Position numbers and translations under genes: made by a program
The notes under the pieces: generated by a model
The model's input: the letters and a program-made list of their open reading frames with translations, nothing else
Told to the model about the DNA's origin: nothing
Database searches by the model: none
Shown here: positions 9,032 to 17,810 of the stretch, piece by piece
How positions within the stretch are numbered: the first letter of the stretch is position 1
How the letters are laid out: each line of letters opens with the position of its first letter
Assembly: GCA_902362375.1 (NCBI GenBank)
Contig: CABIVS010000001.1
Coordinates: 295,820-359,819, forward strand
From: Bacteroidaceae bacterium
GTDB taxonomy: Bacteria > Bacteroidota > Bacteroidia > Bacteroidales > Bacteroidaceae
Reading direction: 5' to 3'
DNA: 64,000 nt

Positions 9032-10360
9032 CTATTTAAATTCCCAATAATCCAAATTGAAAAGTTTCTTCCCTTTCTCTCCCTTAAAACAAAAATAAAG
9101 ATCATGCACCCTTTTGGCATTCTTTATCTTGCATGACATCAGTTTATAGATATCCATTCCTCCTGTAGAAGATATGCTGATATTACCAACTATCTGTCCG
9201 TCAACACCGTCCAAACGAATCTCAATATTTCCTCCTTTTTCAATGCAGGCAGCGCTGACACTAAACTTCTTCGCCCCTTTTGCTCCAAAATCAACACCTC
9301 GCACACACAAGTATTCATCATTGTCAATATCTGTCACATATAAACCTCCATTCTCTAAATTCCCGGTCTTCAACCCATCCCCCCAAGCCATCGTTTCAGC
9401 CTCCACTCTGCGATAAGGATTAAAGGTCCCGATTTGCTCCAGTTTTGTATCCTGCCAATAGGGGACTTCCTGAATTGTCCCATCCGGATTATAATGCATT
9501 TTTGCAACAGATACCGAACGCCGCTCTTTATGATCGAAAGTATCCAGATGAAGCAAATCATAATTTAGGCCAAACACATACGAGTCCCCCTTATAATCAA
9601 TAATTCCGGGGTGATTGCCTCTGGTTCTTTCCGTAGGACGCATGATATATCCTTCTGTAACCCATGGACCGGTAGCCTTGTCACTCATGGCATAGCCAAT
9701 ACCTTCCGGGCAACAAGTTGAAGCAAAAGCCATATAATAATGTCCGTTCCGCTTATACGTCCAAGGTCCTTCCTGATAATGTTCCGGCTTATCAGCCAGT
9801 TTTACGATTTCTCCCGAATAAGAAACCATATCCTCATTCAGTTTCACGTAATAGACATTTGGATTGCCCCAATACATATAGGCTTGCCCGTCATCATCAA
9901 TAAATACGGTAGGGTCGATATCATCCCAATGCTCTTTTTGCCATACTAACGGTTTATTCAAAGGGTCTTTGAAAGGACCGTAAGGAGAGTCGGATACCAA
10001 TACGCCGATACCATTACCGTGAATCGGGCAATACATATAAAATTTACCATTACGTTCGATGACTTGCTCTGCCCAGGCACCGTTATCACGCTTCACCCAA
10101 TTGAAACTCTTCAAGGAAGCGACTGCACCATGATCCGTCCAGTTTACCATGTCTGTAGAAGTATAAAGCAGCCAGTCCAGCATTTTGAAACCTTCGGCAT
10201 CATCCTCATCATGAGTGGTATAAAGAAAAACGGTATCATTATATACCATTGGAGCCGGATCAGCGGTATATTTTGTCTGGATAATAGGATTTTGTGCCGT
10301 TCCCGAAACAGCCATCATAACCAACAGGAGTGATACACCCCAAAAATTCAAGTTTTTCAT
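9032..10360 (-). CDS. GH43 with CBM6-like domain, arabinoxylan arabinofuranohydrolase type
   Basis: 442 residues. A signal peptide ends VSGTAQ, followed by a GH43 domain with Asp34 (YTADPAPM), Asp149 (DDIDPTVF) and Glu197 (YQEGPWTY). From about residue 318 a CBM6-like module begins (RVEAETMAWGDG) and ends LFNLDYWEFK. This architecture is that of XynD-type arabinoxylan arabinofuranohydrolases, which remove arabinofuranose from substituted xylose units, with the CBM6 contributing to substrate binding. That is family knowledge; the exact specificity here is inferred. It lies 17 bp after the GH97 gene and 44 bp or so before the next GH43, within one operon. The sequence DTVFLYTTHDEDD at the start of the propeller supports the subfamily placement. 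Confidence 0.88.
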   Translation of the reverse strand: MKNLNFWGVSLLLVMMAVSGTAQNPIIQTKYTADPAPMVYNDTVFLYTTHDEDDAEGFKMLDWLLYTSTDMVNWTDHGAVASLKSFNWVKRDNGAWAEQVIERNGKFYMYCPIHGNGIGVLVSDSPYGPFKDPLNKPLVWQKEHWDDIDPTVFIDDDGQAYMYWGNPNVYYVKLNEDMVSYSGEIVKLADKPEHYQEGPWTYKRNGHYYMAFASTCCPEGIGYAMSDKATGPWVTEGYIMRPTERTRGNHPGIIDYKGDSYVFGLNYDLLHLDTFDHKERRSVSVAKMHYNPDGTIQEVPYWQDTKLEQIGTFNPYRRVEAETMAWGDGLKTGNLENGGLYVTDIDNDEYLCVRGVDFGAKGAKKFSVSAACIEKGGNIEIRLDGVDGQIVGNISISSTGGMDIYKLMSCKIKNAKRVHDLYFCFKGEKGKKLFNLDYWEFK

Positions 10361-10377
10361 ATTCTATCAGTTTAAAG

Positions 10378-12321
10378 TTATTGGGTTATTAATATTCCAC
10401 CATTGCAAGGAATGGCCAATTGCAATTCTTGTTTCTTACCTATTTCTATTTGTTTTACGCTACCCTGCAATGCCTTATCATCACCATACAGTCTCACCTT
10501 TTCTCCATTGGAGAACATCGGCAAATTAATTTTAAGTTTCAGTGTTTCCTTCTGCGCATTTACTCCGGCAATATACCATTTGTCTCCATGACGACGGGCA
10601 AGAATAACGTATTTGCCAGGATAACCATCAATGAAACGTACCTCATCCCAAGTCGTTGGGACCTCTTTCATAAAATCAATTGCCCACGCAGGAGCATCAG
10701 TCAGATTATTCGGTGCCAAAGCGAAATGTTGTACCGGACTTTGAAATAAAACCGCCGTAGCCAATGCAAAGACATCTGATGTCACCCGTCGACTTCCTCG
10801 TGGAGCATTATCCGCATTGTAATATTTGTTCAATGCACTACCTCCGAAATCCATGCTACCTACCGTGTTACGGATAAACGGATGCAGGGTGGCATTAAAA
10901 GCCTCATGATCACAGCTACCTTGAGAGAAATGAAGATTTTCACTAGCCAACACAGCTTCACTCGATGCGTAGTTAGGAAACATATGTTCCCAACCACGAG
11001 GCAAAGTACATCCATGAAAAATAACCAGAAGGCCGTACTCGTTTGCATCCGCCAAGATATCCTCATACAACTGCATAGTCATTTGCTTGTCACCTCCGAA
11101 AAAGTCAACTTTTATTCCGCGGATACCAATGCTTTGCATCCATTTCATCTCCTTACGTCTGGCTATCGCATTATCCATAATACCTCTCGGAGTTTGCGGA
11201 GCATCATTCCAATACCCATTCGAATTATACCACAAATAAAGAGCTACCCCTTTGTCCTTCCCATATTTAGCCAATTCTTCAATTTTATCACGCCCAATTT
11301 GTTTATCCCACAAGGCATCGACCAACACAGATTGATACCCCATCGCTGCCGAGAAATCAATATACCGGAGTTGCTCTTTGTAATTAGTACTTCCATCCAT
11401 ACCGATAATCCAGCTCCATGAACCCCGGCCATACGTATACTCTCCTTTTGCCGGATAAAGCGGTTTTACAACATCAAAAGGAACGGTCGTCTCCACTATG
11501 GGAGCCAAAGTCTTACCTAAAGTAATAGTACGCCAAGGCGTCTCGCCCGGTAATGCTATCCCCGGAGAAACCGTACCATTCCCATTCGCTTCACCTTCTT
11601 GCGGAAATCCAATGGTATATACTCCTCCTTTTTGTCCCAACAGACGGCTCGCACAATATCCGCCATTTACTCCCGTTTCGGAAACAAGCACCCAACCGTT
11701 ATCTCCATTACGGAACAGACAGGGAAATGTATATCCTTCTCCCCAGCCATTTTTCCCTGCGACATCATCTGCTGTATAAGACGTCTCATAACTTGGAGAA
11801 GTACGGGCAAATCCCCCCATCGGTTTACTTTGCGGACAAAGGAAAGTGGTGGTTCCGTCAGGAAACGCAAATCCTGTGGCTTCCTTCCTAATCACACAAC
11901 TTAGTGTCTCACCTTGCGGATACATCTTATATTTAAAAGCAACATCATTATTACTTATGCGGAATATAACATCATAAACTGTTTTCCCTTGTTGTGTAAA
12001 CAAAAATACAGCTTCATTCGCCACATAATGAACCTTGCTCTGTTTAATAGAAGGTAGCTCATAGGTTTCATCTATTTCGTTTATTGAAACATTTTTCTCT
12101 AGCGACATCCCGGATGAAAAATCTCCGATATTTGCAACAATCCCCAATGGAGATGGCCCTAAAAAGAGAACATTGTCATAACTGACAGAATAAGAGGGTC
12201 TCCCATCTCTATCCGAAACTGTTACCACCAGCTTCCCATCAAGACTTGCTATCTGTTTATCTTCTGCACTCGCAACGCTACTAACCAATAACATAGCCAT
12301 TGCTATAAAAAATTTCATCAT
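10378..12321 (-). CDS. GH97 alpha-glycosidase (alpha-galactosidase or alpha-glucosidase), periplasmic
   Basis: About 647 residues from the Met at 12321; the signal peptide MKFFIAMAMLLVSSVASA begins one codon later. An in-frame Met at 12360 would add 13 polar residues before it and looks less likely. GH97 features: an N-terminal beta-sandwich, a TIM barrel with YTYGRGSWSWI, GIKVDFFGGDKQ and FPNYASSEAVLASEN, and a C-terminal sheet domain. GH97 contains inverting alpha-glucosidases (SusB-like) and retaining alpha-galactosidases; the Asp in KVDFF is where I recall the retaining nucleophile, and I could not find the Glu pattern of the SusB group. An alpha-galactosidase would suit decorated cereal xylan, but this is inference. 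It sits 64 bp after the upstream GH43 and 17 bp before the GH43-CBM6 gene. Confidence 0.88.
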   Translation of the reverse strand: MMKFFIAMAMLLVSSVASAEDKQIASLDGKLVVTVSDRDGRPSYSVSYDNVLFLGPSPLGIVANIGDFSSGMSLEKNVSINEIDETYELPSIKQSKVHYVANEAVFLFTQQGKTVYDVIFRISNNDVAFKYKMYPQGETLSCVIRKEATGFAFPDGTTTFLCPQSKPMGGFARTSPSYETSYTADDVAGKNGWGEGYTFPCLFRNGDNGWVLVSETGVNGGYCASRLLGQKGGVYTIGFPQEGEANGNGTVSPGIALPGETPWRTITLGKTLAPIVETTVPFDVVKPLYPAKGEYTYGRGSWSWIIGMDGSTNYKEQLRYIDFSAAMGYQSVLVDALWDKQIGRDKIEELAKYGKDKGVALYLWYNSNGYWNDAPQTPRGIMDNAIARRKEMKWMQSIGIRGIKVDFFGGDKQMTMQLYEDILADANEYGLLVIFHGCTLPRGWEHMFPNYASSEAVLASENLHFSQGSCDHEAFNATLHPFIRNTVGSMDFGGSALNKYYNADNAPRGSRRVTSDVFALATAVLFQSPVQHFALAPNNLTDAPAWAIDFMKEVPTTWDEVRFIDGYPGKYVILARRHGDKWYIAGVNAQKETLKLKINLPMFSNGEKVRLYGDDKALQGSVKQIEIGKKQELQLAIPCNGGILITQ

Positions 12322-12385
12322 ATTTCTATTTTTTAGATTCTTCAAAGGATGTATTTTCATAATTACAGAATGATAAGGTTTCTAA

Positions 12386-14113
12386 TTAATTACCAACAGA
12401 TGTTGCATACAGGCCGATCATTGCTCCTGTAAAGCCACCAGCCACATTAGTAGAAAGAATATCACCGGAAACGGTTCCTCCTAAATTTATAAAACTTTTG
12501 CCATCAGTCGAATAATTAAAACGATAATCATCTCCATTGGCTGTTACTTGCAGTGTCACAGGTTTCTCTATCTCTATCTTCACCTCGCCTAGAACACTTG
12601 TTTGCCCTTTTTCGGTTCTTTGCAGTATCAGATAATAGTCTTTTTCTTTTTTAGTAATACCGAAAACGTAGTGATATCTTTCATTCTGATAACATGTTAC
12701 ACCGGCAAAATCTTTCTCATTTTTCGGTTTGTACTCCATTGTCGCTGCCGCTGTAAATTGATTATGCTGCTGGCGGTAGAACAAGGTAGAAGTAGGTTTC
12801 ACTTCATTGATATTTGTGGTAAAAGGAATGATTCGCAAACCTTTACCGGTGATATCCACGAATTCCTCACGAGGACCTCTAAGACCGATCCATCTAAAAT
12901 CCAATGTCTTATCGGAGAAATCATCCTTAAAGACAAAGTTACCACTAGGCAAATAACCATTTTGCCCTGTTTGGTTCTCTACTCCTGAAGGCATCTTCAA
13001 TGTAGGTTTCATAGGAATAAGCCCATTCTCAAAAACAGGAAATGTTCCGCTCCAGTCCACCGAAAGAATAAAAGTTTCACGTCCGGTATTCACTCTATTC
13101 TTCTCATTGGGACGTATCCCCAAAAATACACCATAATATTTTCCATCCGGTCCCTCCACTAAGTCTGCATGACCAGCCCAGTCTACTTTATTCACCCGGT
13201 TTGCAGGAAAATAACGCTGGGTGAGAATCGGATTGTTACTTGCCGGAAGATAAGGTCCTTTCGGATAATCACTTACAAAAATCACTTCACTATGCCAGCC
13301 TCCGGTTCCACCTTCCGCACACATCAAATAGTAACGTCCATCTTTCTTATAGATATGAGGAGCTTCAATCCATATTGGCTTTTCTTCTATATTGATGCCA
13401 CCATTGACAATGATCCGGTCCGATCCCGGAACCACTTTATCATTCTCCACATCATAATCCCATATTTTTATGACACGGTGTCCTGAGTAACATTCATTTG
13501 CTTTAGCAGGAGCATCATTATGCACCACGTATGCCTTGCCATTATCATCAAAGAAAAGAGAAGGATCAATGCCTTCAAATTGAAGTTTGACCGGATCACT
13601 CCAACCATTCTCCGGATTCTTTGTCTTTACCACCATATTTCCAAAGCCACCGGAAAATTGAGTGGTTATCATATAAAACGTATCATTATTGGGATTATAT
13701 CTTATAGCAGGAGCATATACACCAGCACTAATACCACAATCTTCAACCTTTAATTGTGACGTTCTGTCCAGCACATGACCGATTTGTTTCCAGTTGACCA
13801 GATCATTAGAATGGAAAATAGGTACCCCGGGAAACATGGCAAAAGATGAGCACACCAAATAATAATCATTCCCTTTCCGCGTTATACTCGGATCGGGATA
13901 GCAACCCTGCAAAATAGGATTATAGAACTCACCCGGCTTTAAAGGATTGTTTTGATAAATAGCATCCTCCCCCTGATAAATAAATTGCGTAAAGACAGGA
14001 GCATTTTTCGTTATTTTACCCTTGCCACTCACCTCCATATTAAAAAACAGCATAATAAATACGACAAGGCCCACGGATTGACAGCCCGACAAAATCAATT
14101 TTAATGTTCTCAT
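12386..14113 (-). CDS. GH43 glycosidase with C-terminal beta-sandwich
   Basis: 575 residues. The N-terminus has a hydrophobic signal segment (VGLVVFIMLFF). The GH43 domain has Asp74 (GCYPDPSI), Asp183 (EGIDPSLFF) and Glu250 (WIEAPHIYK). The C-terminal concanavalin-like domain ends STNVAGGFTGAMIGLYATSVGN, closely matching the GH43 at 5484-7217. The two are probably paralogues that split work on xylose and arabinofuranose linkages. Family membership is firm; exact activity is open. It is the first gene of a four-gene operon (GH43-GH97-GH43/CBM6-GH43), with a TANNTTTG box about 50 bp upstream and four TGTTACA-type sites further up. Confidence 0.9.
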   Translation of the reverse strand: MRTLKLILSGCQSVGLVVFIMLFFNMEVSGKGKITKNAPVFTQFIYQGEDAIYQNNPLKPGEFYNPILQGCYPDPSITRKGNDYYLVCSSFAMFPGVPIFHSNDLVNWKQIGHVLDRTSQLKVEDCGISAGVYAPAIRYNPNNDTFYMITTQFSGGFGNMVVKTKNPENGWSDPVKLQFEGIDPSLFFDDNGKAYVVHNDAPAKANECYSGHRVIKIWDYDVENDKVVPGSDRIIVNGGINIEEKPIWIEAPHIYKKDGRYYLMCAEGGTGGWHSEVIFVSDYPKGPYLPASNNPILTQRYFPANRVNKVDWAGHADLVEGPDGKYYGVFLGIRPNEKNRVNTGRETFILSVDWSGTFPVFENGLIPMKPTLKMPSGVENQTGQNGYLPSGNFVFKDDFSDKTLDFRWIGLRGPREEFVDITGKGLRIIPFTTNINEVKPTSTLFYRQQHNQFTAAATMEYKPKNEKDFAGVTCYQNERYHYVFGITKKEKDYYLILQRTEKGQTSVLGEVKIEIEKPVTLQVTANGDDYRFNYSTDGKSFINLGGTVSGDILSTNVAGGFTGAMIGLYATSVGN

Positions 14114-14161
14114 ATTATCACTTTTTATTTTCTATAATTTCCTGTTCCATAGTAGTGATGG

Positions 14162-14169
14162 CAAATGTA
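14162..14169 (-). promoter_or_regulatory. Candidate -7 box (TACATTTG) for the GH43-GH97 operon
   Basis: TACATTTG on the minus strand fits TANNTTTG and lies about 50 bp upstream of the GH43 ATG at 14113. The nearest TGTTACA-type site ends 60 bp upstream of it. Confidence 0.5.
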
Positions 14170-14221
14170 TTGATTTGATTTCATCGTATCTGAATAATCA
14201 CGATACAGGCTTCTATATAGA

Positions 14222-14311
14222 GGTTACATTTATCACAGACATGTAACATTCTTCTTTCTTGGTGTTACACAAGCATTTAAATCCATAAAATGGTAAGAGA
14301 AATGTTACATT
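14222..14311. promoter_or_regulatory. Cluster of four TGTTACA-type sites upstream of the GH43-GH97 operon
   Basis: Four related sites fall within 90 bp: GGTTACATT (14222-14230), ATGTAACATT (14241-14250, inverted), GTGTTACACA (14262-14271) and AATGTTACATT (14301-14311). AATGTTACAT also occurs upstream of the GH43-SusC transcript, and TGTTACAT upstream of GH3 at 17648-17655. They are candidate operators for coordinated control of the xylan locus. Confidence 0.4.
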
Positions 14312-14465
14312 GAAAAGACAACTAGGGACAGTTGTCCATGGAATGAGAAGATTTCACGATAAGTATTAATAGAAAGAATCTAATCTATTAATAATAAACT
14401 TGTTCACTATTAAGGGGAAACTTCTGTAGATCAGTATACAAACTTACTCTTCCCTAATTACAATC

Positions 14466-14509
14466 TATAATTGCAAGCTTTGATTATAAAATCAGAACTT
14501 GCAATTATA
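14466..14509. repeat. Perfect 12-bp inverted repeat with 20-nt loop
   Basis: TATAATTGCAAG (14466-14477) is the exact reverse complement of CTTGCAATTATA (14498-14509). A second, imperfect pair follows immediately (ATGCAAG near 14513 and CTTGCGT near 14540), so two hairpins stand side by side. The function is unknown. Confidence 0.6.
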
Positions 14510-14649
14510 AAAATGCAAGCTTCATTTATAAAAACAAAACTTGCGTTTATAGTTTATAATAGGCGCAAAACAACTTTACCGGTAACTAAAAACATGTTTG
14601 TCGGTAATGAAGAGAAACTTTTCTATTAATGGTTTGCGTACAGTATTCC

Positions 14650-14852
14650 TATATTTCTCATTGGATAGAGAAGCGAAGTAGAACATTTAGTATGAGAAAT
14701 ACCTTGATATGCCCTAGAATAGGATGAGAATAAAAGGATTTCGGGACTAAAATAGGAGAAAAGTATGAGAAATGAATTTCTAGAAAGTATTTCTCATAAT
14801 GCATCTCCCTGATAATCTATATATTATATAAAATGATGAGAATATGAGAAAT
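14650..14852. repeat. Dispersed TATGAGAAAT repeats in both orientations
   Basis: TATGAGAAAT occurs at 14691-14700, 14764-14773 and 14843-14852, its exact reverse complement ATTTCTCATA at 14789-14798, and a one-mismatch inverted copy (ATTTCTCATT) near 14653-14662. Five copies in 200 bp of intergenic DNA is unlikely by chance even in AT-rich sequence. Confidence 0.5.
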
Positions 14853-14875
14853 GAAAATGAAAAATCGTTTGCAGG

Positions 14876-14903
14876 GCGCTGAATTTAAATTTGAATTCAG
14901 CGC
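14876..14903 (-). terminator. Hairpin downstream of GH3, possible terminator
   Basis: GCGCTGAATT (14876-14885) pairs perfectly with AATTCAGCGC (14894-14903) around an 8-nt loop. It lies about 65 bp past the GH3 stop in the direction of transcription; a T-rich stretch follows after about 10 nt on the minus strand. Confidence 0.45.
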
Positions 14904-14967
14904 TCAATTTATATTGGTTGTAGAAGGTAGATAGTTCCAATATACTGGATAAAATCAGGAAGTATGA

Positions 14968-17553
14968 TTATTGCACGTTCATCACTATCGCTTTCAATTT
15001 ATTTTTATCGGAAGAGCCTCCATACAGCAATTCATAAGTACCTGCCACCGGATGCATTGTATTAGTCGCCTCATCAAACCATTCGAAACTCTCATGTGTA
15101 AGAGGAATAGTTACTGATTTTGTTTGCCCGGCAGGAATATGGACACGTTTGAAAGCACGCAGGGTATAACGGGGGCCGTCTTTATCTGCCGGAGATCGCA
15201 GATAAACCTGAACCACTTCATCTCCGTCCCGCTGCCCTACATTACTTACCGGAACAGTTAACATAGCTGTTTCTCCTTTTCCAATCGTATTCTTACCCAG
15301 ATTAGCCTCACCATAAATAAACGTTGTATAACTCAGCCCATACCCGAATGGGTAAAGTGGTTGCTGTTGCATATATCGATAAGTACGTCCCTTCATGGAA
15401 TAATCTTCGAAGTCCGGCAACTGACCGGCATCCTTATAGAAAGTGACCGGTAAACGTCCTGCCGGGTTATAATCTCCAAACAGTACATCTACAATAGCCG
15501 TACCACCTGCTTGACCCGGATACCACGCCTGCAAAATTGCCTCACAAGTATTTGATTCCGGCACTAATCCGATGGCTGAACCGGAATAATTGATAAAGAC
15601 TACTTTCTTTCCAGCTTTCTTCAAGGTCCTCAGCAAGTCGCGCTGAACAGCAGGAAGTTCAATATCCGTACGGTCGCCCCCTTTAAATCCGGACACTTCC
15701 ACCGGCATTTCCTCACCCTCCAGACTGGGAGAAATTCCGCCGGCAAAAAGAACGACATCAGCATCCTTCACTTTCTCTACTGCCAAATTCAAATTAATTT
15801 CGACTTGTTTACCCAAATCAAAGTCTAATGTAGCTCTCTCATTCCGTTGCTTAAACAGAATCTCAATATGATACTCCTTTCCAGCTTTCGCCTGTAACGT
15901 ATAGAGATTCGTCGGATTCTTGACATATACTTTTTGAGCTACTTGTTCACCATCAACCATCAGAGTTACTTCACCATCCAACTGGAAACGGAAAGCAACA
16001 TCACCGGACTGTGAAGGACGAAAAACAGATTCATAACGAGCCGAGAAATCTGTTATTTCTACACCGGAAGCAAATGTAGTAGCCCCTGTTGTAGCAAAAT
16101 GGAATGGAGTAGAAATCTGGTCAGTGGCAACCACTTCTCCTTCACGAGTCCGATTATTCCAATATTCTGCCAAGAAGCCGGGCTTACCATTTATACTACA
16201 TTCACTAAACAGACTTTGCAGTGCTTCTCTACTCGTGCGGTCACAACCGGGCTCATACATCACTTGTCCTTCGGGTAATTTGGAACGGACAGCTTCCAGT
16301 AAAGTAACTGTATGTCCCGGTATACCATTATAGTTTCCCCACTGCATCACAGAATCGTTGGCATTTGGTCCCATAACAGCCACTTTCAGACCAGTATTCA
16401 AAGGAAGAATATTGTTTTTATTCTGCAAAAGCACCAATGACTCACGCGCCATACGCAGGGCTAAATCCTGATGTTCCTTACTATTAAGAGTAGAAGCAGG
16501 AATCTCCGCCCAGGCAGGTTGTTCATCCATCTCTCCCAACTCAAAACGTGCAGTCAACAAACGTTTCAGCGAAACATCAATCAGCTTTTCATCAATCAAT
16601 CCGGCTTTCACAGCATCTGCCAACGAGCCATATTCACCACCACATTCCAGGTCTGTTCCTGATAATACAGCCCCGGCAGAAGCGTGTTCCTTGTCCGGAT
16701 GAGTTCCATGTGTTTCCGGCCTGTAAAAATCGGAAATTGCACCGCAATCGGAAACAACAATCCCTTTATATCCCCACTCATCACGTAAAATCTGCATTAA
16801 CAGACGGTTGCTTCCACAACAAGGCTCTCCCTCAAAACGATTGTAGGCACACATCACCTCTTTTACATCCGCCTTCTGCACCAAGTCTTTGAAAGCCGGT
16901 AGGTAAGTCTCCCATAAATCACGGGGAGCAATATTCTCCGCATCAAAACTGTGGCGGTTCCACTCCGGTCCGGAATGGACTGCGAAGTGTTTGGCACAAG
17001 CATGCAGTTTGTCGTATTTACTATCCTCCGGTCCCTGCAAACCACGAACAACGGCCATCCCCAGTTGTCCCGTCAGATAAGGGTCTTCACCATAAGTCTC
17101 CTGTCCACGTCCCCAACGAGGATCACGGAATATATTTACATTCGGCGTCCAGAATGTCAGTCCCTGATAGCGTTTTAAAACACCGTTTTCACTGAAAATA
17201 CGGGATTTCACACGAGCCTCGTCGGATACAGCATCAAATACTTCATACAATAACGAATCATTAAAAGAAGCCCCCATACCGATAGCCTGGGGAAAAACTG
17301 TGGCCAACCCTGCGCGTCCGACTCCGTGTAACGCTTCATTCCACCAGTCATACTCTTTGATTCCCAGACGCGGAATAGCGGGTGAGGCATTCTGCATGAG
17401 TGCAACTTTCTCTTCCAGAGTCAATCGGGGCAATAAATCTTCCGCCCGTTGTTCAGCCGTTAAAGAAGTGTCTTGATAAGGTAATTTTTGAGCGCAAGAA
17501 AAAAGTAAAGAGAGACTGCATACTCCAAGCGCAAATTTTAGTCCTGTATTCAT
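14968..17553 (-). CDS. GH3 beta-glycosidase with PA14 insert (beta-xylosidase-like)
   Basis: 861 residues from the Met at 17553, which starts a lipoprotein signal peptide (LSLLFSCAQ); the longer frame would run through the candidate promoter. Domains in order: GH3 N-terminal barrel with KHFAVHSG and the nucleophile Asp in GIVVSDCGAISD, the GH3 C-terminal alpha/beta domain interrupted by a PA14-like insert (about residues 450-600, GFLAEYWNN to ERATLDFDLG), and a fibronectin-III-like C-terminus. This layout is common in xylan 1,4-beta-xylosidases that act as retaining exo-enzymes on xylo-oligosaccharides. Beta-glucosidases share the fold, so the xylosidase call rests partly on context. It has its own promoter and appears monocistronic. 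Confidence 0.88.
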   Translation of the reverse strand: MNTGLKFALGVCSLSLLFSCAQKLPYQDTSLTAEQRAEDLLPRLTLEEKVALMQNASPAIPRLGIKEYDWWNEALHGVGRAGLATVFPQAIGMGASFNDSLLYEVFDAVSDEARVKSRIFSENGVLKRYQGLTFWTPNVNIFRDPRWGRGQETYGEDPYLTGQLGMAVVRGLQGPEDSKYDKLHACAKHFAVHSGPEWNRHSFDAENIAPRDLWETYLPAFKDLVQKADVKEVMCAYNRFEGEPCCGSNRLLMQILRDEWGYKGIVVSDCGAISDFYRPETHGTHPDKEHASAGAVLSGTDLECGGEYGSLADAVKAGLIDEKLIDVSLKRLLTARFELGEMDEQPAWAEIPASTLNSKEHQDLALRMARESLVLLQNKNNILPLNTGLKVAVMGPNANDSVMQWGNYNGIPGHTVTLLEAVRSKLPEGQVMYEPGCDRTSREALQSLFSECSINGKPGFLAEYWNNRTREGEVVATDQISTPFHFATTGATTFASGVEITDFSARYESVFRPSQSGDVAFRFQLDGEVTLMVDGEQVAQKVYVKNPTNLYTLQAKAGKEYHIEILFKQRNERATLDFDLGKQVEINLNLAVEKVKDADVVLFAGGISPSLEGEEMPVEVSGFKGGDRTDIELPAVQRDLLRTLKKAGKKVVFINYSGSAIGLVPESNTCEAILQAWYPGQAGGTAIVDVLFGDYNPAGRLPVTFYKDAGQLPDFEDYSMKGRTYRYMQQQPLYPFGYGLSYTTFIYGEANLGKNTIGKGETAMLTVPVSNVGQRDGDEVVQVYLRSPADKDGPRYTLRAFKRVHIPAGQTKSVTIPLTHESFEWFDEATNTMHPVAGTYELLYGGSSDKNKLKAIVMNVQ

Positions 17554-17588
17554 GTTATTACATATTAGTAGGTTATCTTGTTTCAACG

Positions 17589-17596
17589 CAAAGTTA
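17589..17596 (-). promoter_or_regulatory. Candidate -7 box (TAACTTTG) for GH3
   Basis: TAACTTTG on the minus strand fits TANNTTTG, about 36 bp upstream of the GH3 ATG. TGTTACAT (17648-17655) and TATTACAT (17685-17692) lie upstream. The TGTTACAT site ends 59 bp from the box, close to the 60 bp seen for the GH43 operon. Confidence 0.5.
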
Positions 17597-17736
17597 ACGG
17601 ATTTCAGCCAATAGTATATATAATCATGTATCAAAGACTTGTATTCGTGTTACATATATGCATAGAAAAACCAAGATTTCCTGATATTACATTTCAACAG
17701 AACTAAAATAGACTTAAAACTTTCCCGATTTCCAAT

Positions 17737-17764
17737 AAAAGTTTGAAGTATACTTAAAACTTTT
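17737..17764. promoter_or_regulatory. 28-bp near-perfect palindrome upstream of the DUF4143 ATPase
   Basis: A palindrome centred on GTATAC between 17750 and 17751 pairs at 13 of 14 positions (only the G/A at 17745 and 17756 fails). A direct repeat ACTTAAAACTTTYCC overlaps it (17712-17726 and 17752-17766), and another AAAAGTTTTAAATAC follows before the start codon at 17811. It is a plausible autoregulatory operator, or a hairpin in the leader. Confidence 0.45.
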
Positions 17765-17810
17765 CCTTATCTTAGCAAAAGTTTTAAATACAAATAAAAC
17801 CTATAATAAA

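Larger units (their letters stand above)
14114..14967. other. 854-bp non-coding region between the GH43 operon and GH3
   Basis: I see no plausible gene here on either strand. It contains, from left to right, a -7 box (14162-14169) and TGTTACA-type sites (14222-14311) for the GH43 operon, a 12-bp inverted repeat (14466-14509) followed by a second imperfect one, a cluster of TATGAGAAAT repeats (14650-14852), and a GC-richer hairpin (14876-14903) that may terminate GH3 transcription. Confidence 0.7.

Noticed and set aside
10882..11421. 179-codon plus-strand frame
   Set aside because: Antisense to the GH97 gene, no signal or motif; a shadow.
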